A stretch of DNA of 64,000 nt from Paraburkholderia sp. PREW-6R (GCF_039621805.1 NZ_CP155074.1:1860001-1924000); one strand, 5' to 3'. Shown: positions 46,697 through 55,290, counted from the first letter of the stretch. Notes: generated by a model not told the origin, from the letters alone. Made by a program: numbers and translations.

Positions 46697-47722
46697 TCAT
46701 TTTGTACCGGCTGGTTCATTTTTTGGCTTGCGGGCAGCGCGCTGGCCACGCTTGGCTGGCACGCTGCCTGCCGCTAATCCTGCGCGGGCGCCGGTCATAC
46801 GGTGCCGCGCGACTTCACGTATTGCGTCGATCAGCGCCCGTCCGACCGCCGAAGGCTGCGAATCCGAGCGCCGGATCAGGCCGACCGGCTCATCGGTGCC
46901 GGCGAACGGCAAGGGCAACCGCACCAGCATGCCGTGCGCGAGTTCAAATTCGACCGCGCTCAGCGGCACGAACCAGACGCCGTCGTTTTCGAGCGCCAGC
47001 GCACGACCCGTGGACACCGACAACACTTCGACATAGCCCGACAGCGGCGGCACGCCCCATGCACTTAACAAACTTTCCGCCGACTGCCGGATCAACGTGC
47101 CGAATGGCGGGAGCACAACCAGAAAATCGTCCAGCGACGTGGCCGGCAAGCCAGAACCCAGCGCGAGCGGATGCCCGGCACGCACGACGGCGATCAGCGG
47201 TTCGCTGAACAGTTGCTCGAAGCTCAATCCCACCATTCGCTCCGGATCGGCGAGACGGCCAATCGCAAATTCGATCGCACCGGCTTTTAATCGTTCGAGC
47301 AGTTCCGGATTCGCGCCCGTGGCGAGGCGCACGATCACGTGCGGCCAGCGCGCCGCAAACCGCTTCATGGCCGGCGGAATCAGCGCGGCGGCGACGGTGG
47401 GCAACACGCCGACTTCCAGCGTGGCGGAAGCCGCGCCTTCCGCGCGTGCCAGCAGATCGACCCCTTGCCGTAGCGCGCTCACGCAGGCGCTTGCGTGCGG
47501 CATGAAAAGCTGCCCTTCGCGGGTCGGCACCGCGCCGTGGCGGCCACGCTCGAACAGCCGGACGCCCAGAATCGCCTCCAGTTCGGCGACCGTTTTGGAT
47601 ACCGCCGGCTGGGTAATCGACAGGCTGTCAGCCGCTCGCTGCACGCTGCCGAACTGCGCGACCGCCAGAAAACATTGGAGATGACGAAATTTGACGCGGC
47701 TGTCCGCGAGACTGCGTTGCAT
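46697..47722 (-). CDS. pcaQ: LysR-type activator of protocatechuate genes, PcaQ
   Basis: A 341-aa LysR regulator with an N-terminal helix-turn-helix (FRHLQCFLAVAQFGSVQRAA and SITQPAVSKTVAELE) and an effector domain. The SVQRAADSLSITQPAVSKT form is typical of PcaQ/GbpR proteins. It is divergent from pcaHG, and the DNA between carries two ATAAC/GGTTA elements of the published PcaQ site type. The effector in other bacteria is beta-carboxymuconate or a related intermediate. The last 25 residues are a basic tail. Confidence 0.92.
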   Translation of the reverse strand: MQRSLADSRVKFRHLQCFLAVAQFGSVQRAADSLSITQPAVSKTVAELEAILGVRLFERGRHGAVPTREGQLFMPHASACVSALRQGVDLLARAEGAASATLEVGVLPTVAAALIPPAMKRFAARWPHVIVRLATGANPELLERLKAGAIEFAIGRLADPERMVGLSFEQLFSEPLIAVVRAGHPLALGSGLPATSLDDFLVVLPPFGTLIRQSAESLLSAWGVPPLSGYVEVLSVSTGRALALENDGVWFVPLSAVEFELAHGMLVRLPLPFAGTDEPVGLIRRSDSQPSAVGRALIDAIREVARHRMTGARAGLAAGSVPAKRGQRAARKPKNEPAGTK

Positions 47723-47778
47723 AACGAGTGGTTATACGTTCCGGCCTAAAACGTCATTTTGCATAACTTCTCAGGTTA
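47721..47778 (+). promoter_or_regulatory. PcaQ-type operator region
   Basis: ATAACGAGTGGTTAT at 47721-47735 is an imperfect dyad matching the ATAAC-N4-GGTTA site described for PcaQ in rhizobia. A second ATAAC with GGTTA after six bases lies at 47763-47778. The first overlaps the pcaQ start, allowing autoregulation, and the second lies closer to pcaH. Confidence 0.7.
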
Positions 47779-47830
47779 GATAAAGTCGCTCCACAAGCTC
47801 GCATCTCACAATTCCCCGAAGGAGACACTG

Positions 47831-48535
47831 ATGGACGATTCTTTTCTCACGACGCGCGACTTCGCGTCCCATCCCGCGTATATCTATCCCGGCTACGGGT
47901 CGTCGGTCAAACGCGGTCCGACGCGCCCGTTGATTCCGTTGAAGGAACGCCTGCGCGACCAGCGCGTGCCGGTGTACGGCGCGGAAGACCTCGGCGCGTT
48001 GGACAACGATCTGACGCGCAACGCCGTGCGTAACGGCGAACCGCTCGGCGAGCGCATCATCGTGACGGGCCGCGTGCTGGACGAAGGCGGTCGTCCGGTG
48101 CGCAATACGCTGGTCGAAATCTGGCAAGCCAACGCGGCGGGCCGTTATGTGCACAAGGCGGACCAGCACGATGCGCCGCTCGATCCCAACTTTCTCGGCG
48201 CGGGACGCTGCATCACCGACAGCGAAGGCCGCTACCGCTTCCTGACGATCAAGCCGGGCGCCTATCCGTGGGGCAACCACCCGAATGCGTGGCGTCCGAA
48301 CCATATCCATTTTTCGCTATTTGGAGACCATTTTGGCTCGCGTCTCGTCACGCAGATGTATTTCCCCGGCGACCCGCTGCTGGCCTTCGACCCGATTTTC
48401 CAGGGCACGCCCGAGCATGCACGCGAACGGCTGATCGCCGAGTTTTCGCTCGACACCACGCAAGAGGCCTACGCGCTCGGTTTTAACTTCGACATCGTGC
48501 TGCGCGGCCGCCACGAAACTCCGATGGAGCGCTAA
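47831..48535 (+). CDS. pcaH: Protocatechuate 3,4-dioxygenase beta subunit
   Basis: A 234-aa iron-bearing subunit that opens the protocatechuate ring between the hydroxyls. The iron ligands are two Tyr (in GAYPW and nearby) and two His in NAWRPNHIHFSLFG. The intradiol signature VLDEGGRPVRNTLVEIWQAN is present. AAGGAG precedes the ATG. It is the first gene of pcaHG and is probably activated by PcaQ. Confidence 0.96.
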   Translation: MDDSFLTTRDFASHPAYIYPGYGSSVKRGPTRPLIPLKERLRDQRVPVYGAEDLGALDNDLTRNAVRNGEPLGERIIVTGRVLDEGGRPVRNTLVEIWQANAAGRYVHKADQHDAPLDPNFLGAGRCITDSEGRYRFLTIKPGAYPWGNHPNAWRPNHIHFSLFGDHFGSRLVTQMYFPGDPLLAFDPIFQGTPEHARERLIAEFSLDTTQEAYALGFNFDIVLRGRHETPMER

Positions 48536-48538
48536 GCC

Positions 48539-49126
48539 ATGACGACTTTGAAGCAAACCCCTTCGCAAACTGTCGGACCCTATTTCGCGTACGGCCTGTG
48601 TCCGCAGCAATACGATTTCGACTTTCGCAGCCTGTTCACGCCGGTGCTGGCCGACCGCGAAGCGGCGGGCGAACACATCACGATTGTCGGCCAGGTGTTC
48701 GACGGGGACGGTAACGTAGTCGGCGACGCGATGCTGGAAGTGTCGCAAGTCGACGCGAACGGCCGCTATCCGGACTCGCGCGAGGAGATCCTGAAGACCG
48801 GTTTTCGCGGATTTGCGCGCGTCGGCACGGGAACGGATCCGCACAAGCGTTTTGTCATCGAAACGGTGAAACCCGGTCGCGCCAACCCGGACGAGGCGCC
48901 GCATCTGAACATGATCGTGACGATGCGCGGCATGCTGCTGCACACCTTCACCCGCATCTATTTCGAAGACGAAGCCGACGCGAACGCGCAGGATGCCGTG
49001 CTGGCGGCTGTGCCCGAAGACCGGCGCAGTACGCTGATTGCACGCCGTGAACCGGACACCGCGAACGTTTACCGCTTCGACATCCACATGCAGGGCGAGA
49101 AGGAAACGGTCTTTTTCGACCTGTAA
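48539..49126 (+). CDS. pcaG: Protocatechuate 3,4-dioxygenase alpha subunit
   Basis: A 195-aa subunit that pairs with PcaH. It has the same fold (QTVGPYFAYGL and GDAMLEVSQVDANGRY) but not the full set of iron ligands, as expected for the alpha chain. It begins three bases after pcaH and is followed by a terminator at 49178, so the operon ends here. The rest of the beta-ketoadipate pathway is not in the window. Confidence 0.96.
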   Translation: MTTLKQTPSQTVGPYFAYGLCPQQYDFDFRSLFTPVLADREAAGEHITIVGQVFDGDGNVVGDAMLEVSQVDANGRYPDSREEILKTGFRGFARVGTGTDPHKRFVIETVKPGRANPDEAPHLNMIVTMRGMLLHTFTRIYFEDEADANAQDAVLAAVPEDRRSTLIARREPDTANVYRFDIHMQGEKETVFFDL

Positions 49127-49177
49127 AACGGCACTCTCAAGTCTGGCGGCGGGATGGCGAAACGCCGAGTTGTCCAT

Positions 49178-49202
49178 AGCCCACCTTGTGTGGGCTTTTT
49201 TT
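49178..49202 (+). terminator. Terminator of pcaHG
   Basis: AGCCCAC-CTTGT-GTGGGCT forms a stem of about seven pairs followed by a run of T, 50 bp after pcaG. A standard intrinsic terminator. Confidence 0.88.
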
Positions 49203-49446
49203 CGCTCGGCAGTGGAAGGCGGCCGCGCTCTGGCGAGCCTTGCCAGGCTTACCGCGCCGGACAGTTACAAGTTAAGTGTTGACGCTGATAGAGGCCAGCG
49301 GTTACTGTGGCAATCGAAGTTCAAGAAGTTCGATTGCTGTTCATCAATGTCTCGCTCCCTCAGCGGTATTCGTTGTCCTCTCCCTCCTTGACGCTTCAAG
49401 CGCTCTTCGTCAGAGCAATTCATTCATTTTTACTCAAGGATTCCTT
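49203..49446 (+). promoter_or_regulatory. Leader region of the cold-shock gene
   Basis: About 240 bp between the pcaHG terminator and the cold-shock gene, with pyrimidine-rich stretches before the ribosome site AAGGA. Cold-shock mRNAs usually have long structured leaders that respond to temperature. Such a role here is inferred only from the gene type. Confidence 0.35.
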
Positions 49447-49650
49447 ATGGATACCGGTACCGTTAAGTGGTTCAACGACAGCAAAGGCTTTGGCTTCATC
49501 ACGCCGGACAAGGGCGGCGACGACCTGTTCGCGCACTTCTCCGAAATCAGCGGCGACGGCTTCAAGACGCTGGCTGAAAATCAGAAAGTGAGCTTCGAAA
49601 CGAAGCAAGGCCCGAAGGGTCTGCAAGCGGCTAACATCAAGCCGATGTAA
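49447..49650 (+). CDS. Cold-shock protein (CspA family)
   Basis: A 67-aa single cold-shock domain. RNP1 (KGFGFIT) and RNP2 (LFAHFSEI) are intact. It binds single-stranded RNA and DNA and melts mRNA structure. The ATG at 49447 follows AAGGATTCCTT. Betaproteobacteria have several such genes, so a lettered symbol is not assigned. Confidence 0.96.
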   Translation: MDTGTVKWFNDSKGFGFITPDKGGDDLFAHFSEISGDGFKTLAENQKVSFETKQGPKGLQAANIKPM

Positions 49651-49952
49651 GTTTGACGGGCTCGGTGTCCGGCAACGGACATCGGACTGCAGCGACATCC
49701 TCGCGGAGAGTTGTTCTCCCACAGTTGGCGCGACCGCTTTCTTGGCCGTGGTTCATTTCAGCGGCCCGCCTAAGCGCCAAACGCCTCGTTGCACCTCATT
49801 CTCCCTCCGGCCTCAACGCCCTTTCTACGCTTTCCGACTGCGTCTGTATCCGGCTCTTCAAAGCCACGGATCGACTCGTCCGCGTGACTGCTCAAGCGAC
49901 TCGCCACTGCGACTCGCACGGCCGGCGCGCACTCGAACATCATTAAAATAAA
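49651..49952 (+). other. Spacer between the cold-shock and small-protein genes
   Basis: About 300 bp with no convincing gene. A small hairpin (GTCCGGCAACGGAC, near 49669) follows the cold-shock stop but has no T-run. The last 15 bases before the next ATG are A-rich. Confidence 0.35.
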
Positions 49953-50180
49953 ATGCAAATCAAACAGAATACTCATCACTACAACGGCTACGCCGTCCAA
50001 CCCTCGGCGCACCGTTTGCCCGACGGGAGCTTCTCCTCGAACCTGCTGCTCGAACGCGCCGATAGCGCGCGTGCCGAAGGGCGCTACCAGTTCTATTCGC
50101 TCGACTATTTCACGAGCGAAGAACAGGCATTGCAGCACTCGGCACGCTGGGCCCGTCACTGGGTCGATACGCGCGGTTAA
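49953..50180 (+). CDS. Small protein of unknown function
   Basis: A 75-aa protein, polar, with no signal peptide or membrane helix. Features are an N-terminal YNGYAVQPSAHRLPDGSF stretch and aromatic-rich YQFYSLDYF near the middle. It resembles, from memory, small proteins encoded beside cold-shock genes in Burkholderiaceae, but I cannot name a function. The ATG lies in A-rich DNA without a strong ribosome site. Base usage by codon position looks coding. Confidence 0.65.
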   Translation: MQIKQNTHHYNGYAVQPSAHRLPDGSFSSNLLLERADSARAEGRYQFYSLDYFTSEEQALQHSARWARHWVDTRG

Positions 50181-50214
50181 GCGCGCCGCGCACGCACGCC
50201 ATCCTGGCCGCGCG

Positions 50215-51846
50215 TCATTCGCCGGTCTCTGCCTTGACGCGTGCGCGTAGTTCGAACTTCTGAATTTTTCCCGTCGACGTCTTCGGCAATTCGCCAAACC
50301 GGACGGCCTTCGGCACCTTGTATCCTGCAAGATAAAGCCGGCAGTGCCCAATGATCTCTTCGGCGCTCACCTGAGCGCCCTCCCTGAGCTCGACGAACGC
50401 ACACGGCACCTCACCCCATTTCGGGTCGGCCATCGCCACCACGGCCGCAACCGACACCGCCGGGTGACGGTACAGCGTGTCCTCCACCTCGATACTCGAG
50501 ATGTTCTCGCCGCCTGAAATGATGATGTCCTTGCTGCGGTCGCGGATGCGAATGTAGCCGTCGGGCATCCGCACGCCCAGGTCGCCGGTATGGAACCAGC
50601 CGCCTCGGAAGGTCGCTTGCGTAGCGCGTTCGTTCTTCAGATAGCCCTTCATGCAGATGTTGCCGCGGAACATGATCTCACCGAGCGTTTCGCCGTCGCC
50701 CGGCACAGGCTCGAGCGTGTCGGGATCGAGCACCGTCACGGCGGCCTGAAGGTGATAGCGCACGCCCTGCCGCGCATTCAGTTCGGCGCGCGCGCCGTCG
50801 TCGAGCAGGTCCCATTCTTCCTGCTTCGCGCAGACCGCAGCCGGGCCGTAGGTTTCGGTCAGGCCATACACGTGCGTCAGGTCGAAGCCGATCTCCTTCA
50901 TCTTGGCGATCACGGCGGGCGCGGGCGCAGCACCGGCCACCATCGTCGATACGCGATGCGTAATGCCGTCGCGCCATTGCGCCGGCGCGTTCGCCAGCGC
51001 GCTCTGCACGATCGGCGCTCCGCAGTAGTGCGTGACACGTTCCCGGCGGATCAGGTCGAGCACAGCTTGGGCGTCGAATTTCCGCAGGCAGACGTTGACG
51101 CCAGCACGCGCAGCGACCGTCCACGGAAAGCACCAGCCGTTGCAGTGGAACATCGGCAGCGTCCACAGATATACCGCGTGCTTCGGCATATCCCATTCGA
51201 GGATGTTGCTCAGCGCGTTCAGGTAGGCGCCGCGATGGTGGTAGACCACGCCTTTCGGGTCGCCCGTCGTGCCGGACGTGTAGTTCAGCGCGATGGCGTC
51301 CCATTCGTCGGCCGGCATGGTCCACGCGAAGTCGGGGTCGCCGCTTTCCAGAAACGCCTCATAGTCGGTCGCGCGGATGAACCTGTCGGCGTCCGCGGGC
51401 ATGACGTCGGCCACGCTGATCACGCGCAGGTCGGGAAACTCCAGCGCCGCACGATGCGCAAACTCGCTGTAGTCGGTATCGACGATCAGCGCCTTTGCCT
51501 CGCCGTGACGCAGCATGAAAAGCAGCGACGAGACATCGAGCCGCGTGTTCAGTGTGTTGAGCACGGCACCGGCCATTGGCACGCCGAAGTGCGCCTCTAT
51601 CATCGTAGGAATATTCGGAAGCAACGCGGCAACCGTATCGCCGCGTTCTACACCGGCCTGCCGCAACGCACTGGCTAGCCGCCGTGCGCGCTGATAGGTG
51701 TCGCGCCAGGTCCGGCGAATGTCACCGTGGACCACCGCGAGCCGCTCTCCATAGACTTCCGCTGCGCGTACGATGAAATCGAGCGGCGTCAGCGGAACAT
51801 AATTGGCTTCGCGGCGCTCAAGACCCTCTTCGAACATGTGCTTCAT
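50215..51846 (-). CDS. Acyl-CoA synthetase (AMP-forming), medium-chain/AlkK-like
   Basis: A 543-aa adenylate-forming ligase. The AMP-binding P-loop NYTSGTTGDPKGVVYHHRG (near residue 190), VYGLTETYGPA, the GWFHTGDLG hinge region and the catalytic Lys in KTSTGKIQKFELR are all present. It activates a carboxylic acid to its CoA thioester by way of an acyl-AMP. The sequence resembles AlkK/medium-chain fatty-acyl-CoA synthetases. It is single. The ATG at 51846 has GGAGA at eight bases. Confidence 0.92.
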   Translation of the reverse strand: MKHMFEEGLERREANYVPLTPLDFIVRAAEVYGERLAVVHGDIRRTWRDTYQRARRLASALRQAGVERGDTVAALLPNIPTMIEAHFGVPMAGAVLNTLNTRLDVSSLLFMLRHGEAKALIVDTDYSEFAHRAALEFPDLRVISVADVMPADADRFIRATDYEAFLESGDPDFAWTMPADEWDAIALNYTSGTTGDPKGVVYHHRGAYLNALSNILEWDMPKHAVYLWTLPMFHCNGWCFPWTVAARAGVNVCLRKFDAQAVLDLIRRERVTHYCGAPIVQSALANAPAQWRDGITHRVSTMVAGAAPAPAVIAKMKEIGFDLTHVYGLTETYGPAAVCAKQEEWDLLDDGARAELNARQGVRYHLQAAVTVLDPDTLEPVPGDGETLGEIMFRGNICMKGYLKNERATQATFRGGWFHTGDLGVRMPDGYIRIRDRSKDIIISGGENISSIEVEDTLYRHPAVSVAAVVAMADPKWGEVPCAFVELREGAQVSAEEIIGHCRLYLAGYKVPKAVRFGELPKTSTGKIQKFELRARVKAETGE

Positions 51847-52083
51847 CGCATCGTCTCCATCGGCGCGTGCCGCGCCGTCGATTATTCTGATTGACGAACA
51901 AGGCTATCAGCAACATGTTGAACTGTCTGTCATTCAAATGACAGCGCGACATGCTCCGGTGTCGCACCGGTTGACGCGCATAAGTTTGAACTCGACACCC
52001 CCGCCCGCACCACGCACCGTCTCATGGACGCGGTCGCCGCCCACCTTCGGGGTGGCGGCCGGGCGTCTGTTTTGCGCGCCCAT

Positions 52084-52110
52084 AAAAAAAGGTGCCGCAA
52101 GCGGCACCTT
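52084..52110 (-). terminator. Terminator of the porin gene
   Basis: AAGGTGCCGC-TT-GCGGCACCTT on the minus strand gives a long stem followed by seven T, about 30 bp after the porin stop. Confidence 0.88.
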
Positions 52111-52140
52111 TTCTCACATCGACAGGCTTCTTGTGAAAGC

Positions 52141-53286
52141 TTAGAAGCGGTGACGCAGACCGATCGTAGCAGCCGTCTGGTTCTTCGACGACGACGGCAG
52201 TTGCGAATTATCGCCGCTGTAGATCGAAGCGACACCGCCGTCGCCCATTGCGTGCTGATACACGGCTTCAGCGTACACATCCGTGCGACGCGACAGCGAG
52301 TAGTCAGCCTGGAGGCCGATCTGGTGGTAACGGGTCTTCATGTCGTTGCCATCAGCATTCACGCCGTAGCCACGTGCGTCCGTGAACGTGTAAGCCACGC
52401 CGAGGCCAAGAGCCGGCGTCAGGTTGTACTTGCCATTGACTTCGTAGTTGTTCGAACGGCCTTGGCGTTGGCCAGGGGTCGTCGCGCCAACCAGGTTGTC
52501 CACGCGCGATTGCGTGAATGCAGCACCGACGGTAGCCGGGCCGAACGAGTACGAAGCCGCTGCGCCGAATTCGCGCTGACGGAAGTTGCCGGTCATGATG
52601 CCCGACGTGTTAGCCAGCACGCCGTCGGACGAGCCCGTAGCGTTGGCAGCCGGGTTGTTCTGCTGTGCGTAAGCAGCGCCCAGGTGCAGGCCTTGCCATT
52701 GGTACGCAGCGCCCACGCTGTATTCGCGGTTGTTCGCGAATGCGCCAGCCTGGTTCGAGAAGCCGTACGTGCCGCCGAACGTGAAGCCAGCGTAGTTAGC
52801 GCTCGAGTACTTGATCGAGTTGTTCGCTGCGTAGCCGCCGTTCGTGTTCAGGTTGTCGTTGTTGAACGGGTGCGCGAAGTACGTACCGCCCCAGCTGCCC
52901 GTTGCGGTCAGCGGTGCCAGGTAGTCTTGAGCGGCGTCGTATTGACGGCCCAGCGTAACCGTACCGAATTGCGCGCTCGACAGGCCGACGAATGCCTGAC
53001 GGTTGAACATGCCGTTGTTGTTAGCGAACCGGCCGTTGTTGATGTTGAAGCCGCTTTCCAACGTGAAGACTGCCTTCAGACCGCCGCCCAGATCTTCCGA
53101 ACCGCGCAGACCGAACATGCTCTGGTTGATGCCGCCGCTGCCGGCTGCCCACTTCGAGTTGTGCGCAACGTTGCTGGTGTACGTGACACCAGCGTCCAGC
53201 AGACCGTACAGCGTGACGCTGCTTTGTGCGTGAGCGACGGAAGCGAACGATGCGGCAACCGCAACGACGATGAGACTCTTTTTCAT
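52141..53286 (-). CDS. Gram-negative porin (OmpC/Burkholderia type)
   Basis: A 381-aa outer-membrane porin with a Sec signal peptide (residues 1-20, VVAVAASFASVAHAQ). The mature N-terminus QSSVTLYGLLDAGVTY and the C-terminal Phe (GLRHRF), needed for barrel assembly, are typical of sixteen-stranded trimeric porins. Loop regions are Asn/Gly-rich. AGGAGTTCCGAGC precedes the ATG. It has its own terminator and a long AT-rich upstream region. Confidence 0.95.
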   Translation of the reverse strand: MKKSLIVVAVAASFASVAHAQSSVTLYGLLDAGVTYTSNVAHNSKWAAGSGGINQSMFGLRGSEDLGGGLKAVFTLESGFNINNGRFANNNGMFNRQAFVGLSSAQFGTVTLGRQYDAAQDYLAPLTATGSWGGTYFAHPFNNDNLNTNGGYAANNSIKYSSANYAGFTFGGTYGFSNQAGAFANNREYSVGAAYQWQGLHLGAAYAQQNNPAANATGSSDGVLANTSGIMTGNFRQREFGAAASYSFGPATVGAAFTQSRVDNLVGATTPGQRQGRSNNYEVNGKYNLTPALGLGVAYTFTDARGYGVNADGNDMKTRYHQIGLQADYSLSRRTDVYAEAVYQHAMGDGGVASIYSGDNSQLPSSSKNQTAATIGLRHRF

Positions 53287-53921
53287 GCTCGGAACTCCTG
53301 TTCGATAAATTTACGCGGGGAGCGGGTCTTGCCTCGACAGCACATGCATCGCAACCGCTGCCGCCCTGTTCGCTGAATCGGCTTTTCGACCAGCCGGGCA
53401 CCCTTGAAACGAAGCGTGAGTGTATGGGGCGCCCCTGGTACAAACCCTAGCGATTTACACAACAGGATTTTTCGAAATCCGCAACAATGTCAACGAAGAA
53501 GCGATTAAGTTATTGTTTTAACGGGATTTATCGGTCAATTTCGCACGAATGGCGAGTGCTCATTTCATAAGAATTTTGCAAGTCGACAATATTCGAAGTT
53601 GTGCGAATGCAACAGCGTTTTAATAATGCCGAAGTAATCGCGTGACGTAGCGCGGCGGGAGACAGAAAGCAGCGTGCTTGAAAATAAGGCACTCAAACGG
53701 CTCGTCGCCTCGTTATGAATTTTATTTTTAGTCGCCGGGAACTTATTTTCAAAATTGATATGCGTGAACTGTTTGACGCAAAATGCGTCTATCTGACCTA
53801 CGCGCGTCAGGTATTCCTTATTGCGTAAGGCGAGCCAAAATCCCTCTTGGTAACGTTCCTTCAAATACCGCTGCTGAGGCGCGTTCCCGAGCTTCTGGTG
53901 GCGCACGCTGCAATAACGCGC
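53287..53921. other. AT-rich region upstream of the porin, no gene supported
   Basis: About 630 bp with markedly more A/T than the neighbours, especially 53445-53760. It should hold the porin promoter. A minus-strand frame (53565 to about 53900) is open and polar but has no ribosome site and no recognisable protein. Confidence 0.45.
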
Positions 53922-54038
53922 AAAAATAAAAAGCCGCCTGACGGCGGCCATTGAGTAGTGAAAGCTTTCAGCACGGGGACTGTCCGGAGGTGAACTGCGG
54001 CGCCGCCCGCCGCGTGACAGAGGCCCGGTGCTGAAAGC
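53922..54038 (-). ncRNA. Candidate structured RNA or 3'UTR with intrinsic terminator
   Basis: On the minus strand a stem of about 14 bp (GCTTTCAGCACCGGG at 54038-54024 with CCCGTGCTGAAAGC at 53977-53964) encloses about 45 nt containing an exposed CACCTCCG. A terminator follows (GCCGCC-GTCA-GGCGGC, then TTTTTATTTTT, ending at 53922). It lies 110 bp after the Pro-rich mini-gene, so it could be that gene's 3'UTR or a separate small RNA. No promoter was identified. Confidence 0.5.
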
Positions 54039-54150
54039 GGACGGCATACATTGAACAGCCTTCCGTCTCCATTAACGGCCATGCCGCTCCATTTTTTTAC
54101 ACGGAGTTTCCCTACTTTACGAGCCGCTCGCATGCACGATGTCTTCGAGA

Positions 54151-54324
54151 TCAGGACCAGTGGGCCGCTTTCCGATCCTCCGGCGTGGCGCCTGGCGCTA
54201 GCGGATCTGTATCGGGCGGGGTGCCGGGCAATGGCCGCGGCTGATCGCCCGGGTCGTCGAGCGGCTGGTTGGCAGGATCTGCAACGGGGTCGGCAATCGG
54301 ATCAACGGTGGGAACGGTTTGCAC
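54151..54324 (-). CDS. Pro/Asp-rich mini-protein, unknown function
   Basis: A 57-codon reading frame starting with GTG at 54324, preceded by CAGGAGATTCAGA, a good ribosome site at seven bases. The product is Pro, Asp and Ala rich with near-repeats (VDPIADPVADPANQPLDDP) and ends in KAAHWS. No membrane helix or signal peptide is seen, and it is likely disordered. The ribosome site and the downstream terminator at 53922 are the main support. Confidence 0.55.
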   Translation of the reverse strand: MQTVPTVDPIADPVADPANQPLDDPGDQPRPLPGTPPDTDPLAPGATPEDRKAAHWS

Positions 54325-55163
54325 TCTGAATCTCCTGTAGACGGGACAATTGCCCCTCTACAGCGCGCGCAACCGGTATTCCCGGATCCCATTCTGCAAA
54401 TGCGGCAGGCAAGCTTACGGGTTGCGAAAAACGGCCGGTGCTGAGCAAAAACTCACTCCGGCATTCTTTCCGTACAGCTTGTAGAAAATTCTCGGGCAGG
54501 AAACGGTGTCTTTCAGACAACTCTTGAGACGCCATCTCGTCATCGCGCCCCGCAATCCTCTGACGACCATTCAATGCCGGTCGAGGCGCGGAATTGGCGA
54601 ATCTTCGGCGCCATTGGACAGGAACGGCTCCAGCCCGAAAAGCCACGCAAAACAGAAGGTCACACGTGTCAGCGCACCGGCGCGTGGGCGCGGGACGGTA
54701 CCAACGACGCCGTCTAGAGGCGTGACGAGCAGAGGTTGAGCTTGCGCAAACTCGGTAGCGGTGTGGTCTGGTTGCATAATCATGCTCATTATTGATACAG
54801 GCTGGAACCGACCATGCGCAAGCGACGTGCCATCGGCAACGTTGCAAAGCAGTAGAAGGTGCAAGGGGGATGGCAGACCAAATGAAACTATTGCTGAACG
54901 GGGCGTGGGTAGCGGTCAGTGACTACCGTGAGCTGAATGGAGGCGGATTGATAATGCGGAAATCGACGCTATTGAAGTTATGCCACAATTTCTCGTCCAA
55001 CATTGCTTTCACCGAAGTGAAAAGCCGATAAGAAACGACGCCGTCTCTATTCAAATGTGCACACACCGCAAACTCGGGAGAAACGGGAAGACGATTAATT
55101 CGCCGGCACAAGTGACATGCGGTCGCACCCATACCGACAGTTGAGTTTGCGTTTCGCGCAATT
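54325..55163. other. Gene-poor stretch between mini-gene and tRNA terminator
   Basis: About 840 bp. Frames on both strands are open but none combines a ribosome site with a recognisable product. A minus-strand hairpin near 54430-54465 (GCCGG pairing with CCGGC, then CGTTTTT) looks like a weak terminator. This may be decayed accessory DNA next to the tRNA. Confidence 0.4.
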
Positions 55164-55190
55164 AAAAAAGGGTTCCGAAATTCGGAACCC
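55164..55190 (-). terminator. Terminator after the CAU tRNA
   Basis: GGGTTCCGAA-TTTCGGAACCC on the minus strand, followed by six T, 13 bp after the tRNA CCA end. Confidence 0.9.
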
Positions 55191-55202
55191 TTCATAGATC
55201 CT

Positions 55203-55290
55203 TGGTGGGCCGGGTCGGAGTCGAACCGACGATGGGATTTCTCCGGCGGATTATGAGTCCGCTGCCTGCAACCAGCACGGCGTCCGGCCC
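55203..55290 (-). tRNA. Unusual 88-nt tRNA, anticodon CAU, long variable arm
   Basis: The minus strand folds as a cloverleaf. The acceptor GGGCCGG pairs perfectly with CCGGCCC, followed by A and encoded CCA. The D arm has only three pairs (GCC/GGC). The anticodon stem GCGGA/TCCGC bears the loop CTCATAA (anticodon CAT). The variable region has about 15 nt and can form GGA-GAAA-TCC. The T arm is GTCGG-TTCGACT-CCGAC. Position 8 is A rather than the conserved U. Canonical CAU tRNAs (initiator, elongator Met, Ile2) have short variable loops, so this class-II-like form is odd. The loop resembles tRNA-Ile2. Identity is left open. Confidence 0.8.

Noticed and set aside
53565..54047. A 160-codon minus-strand frame upstream of the porin
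   Set aside because: There is no ribosome site. It runs through the candidate RNA hairpins and terminator and matches no known protein family that I recognise.
54923..55195. A 90-codon minus-strand frame just after the tRNA
   Set aside because: It begins inside the tRNA terminator hairpin and lacks a ribosome site.
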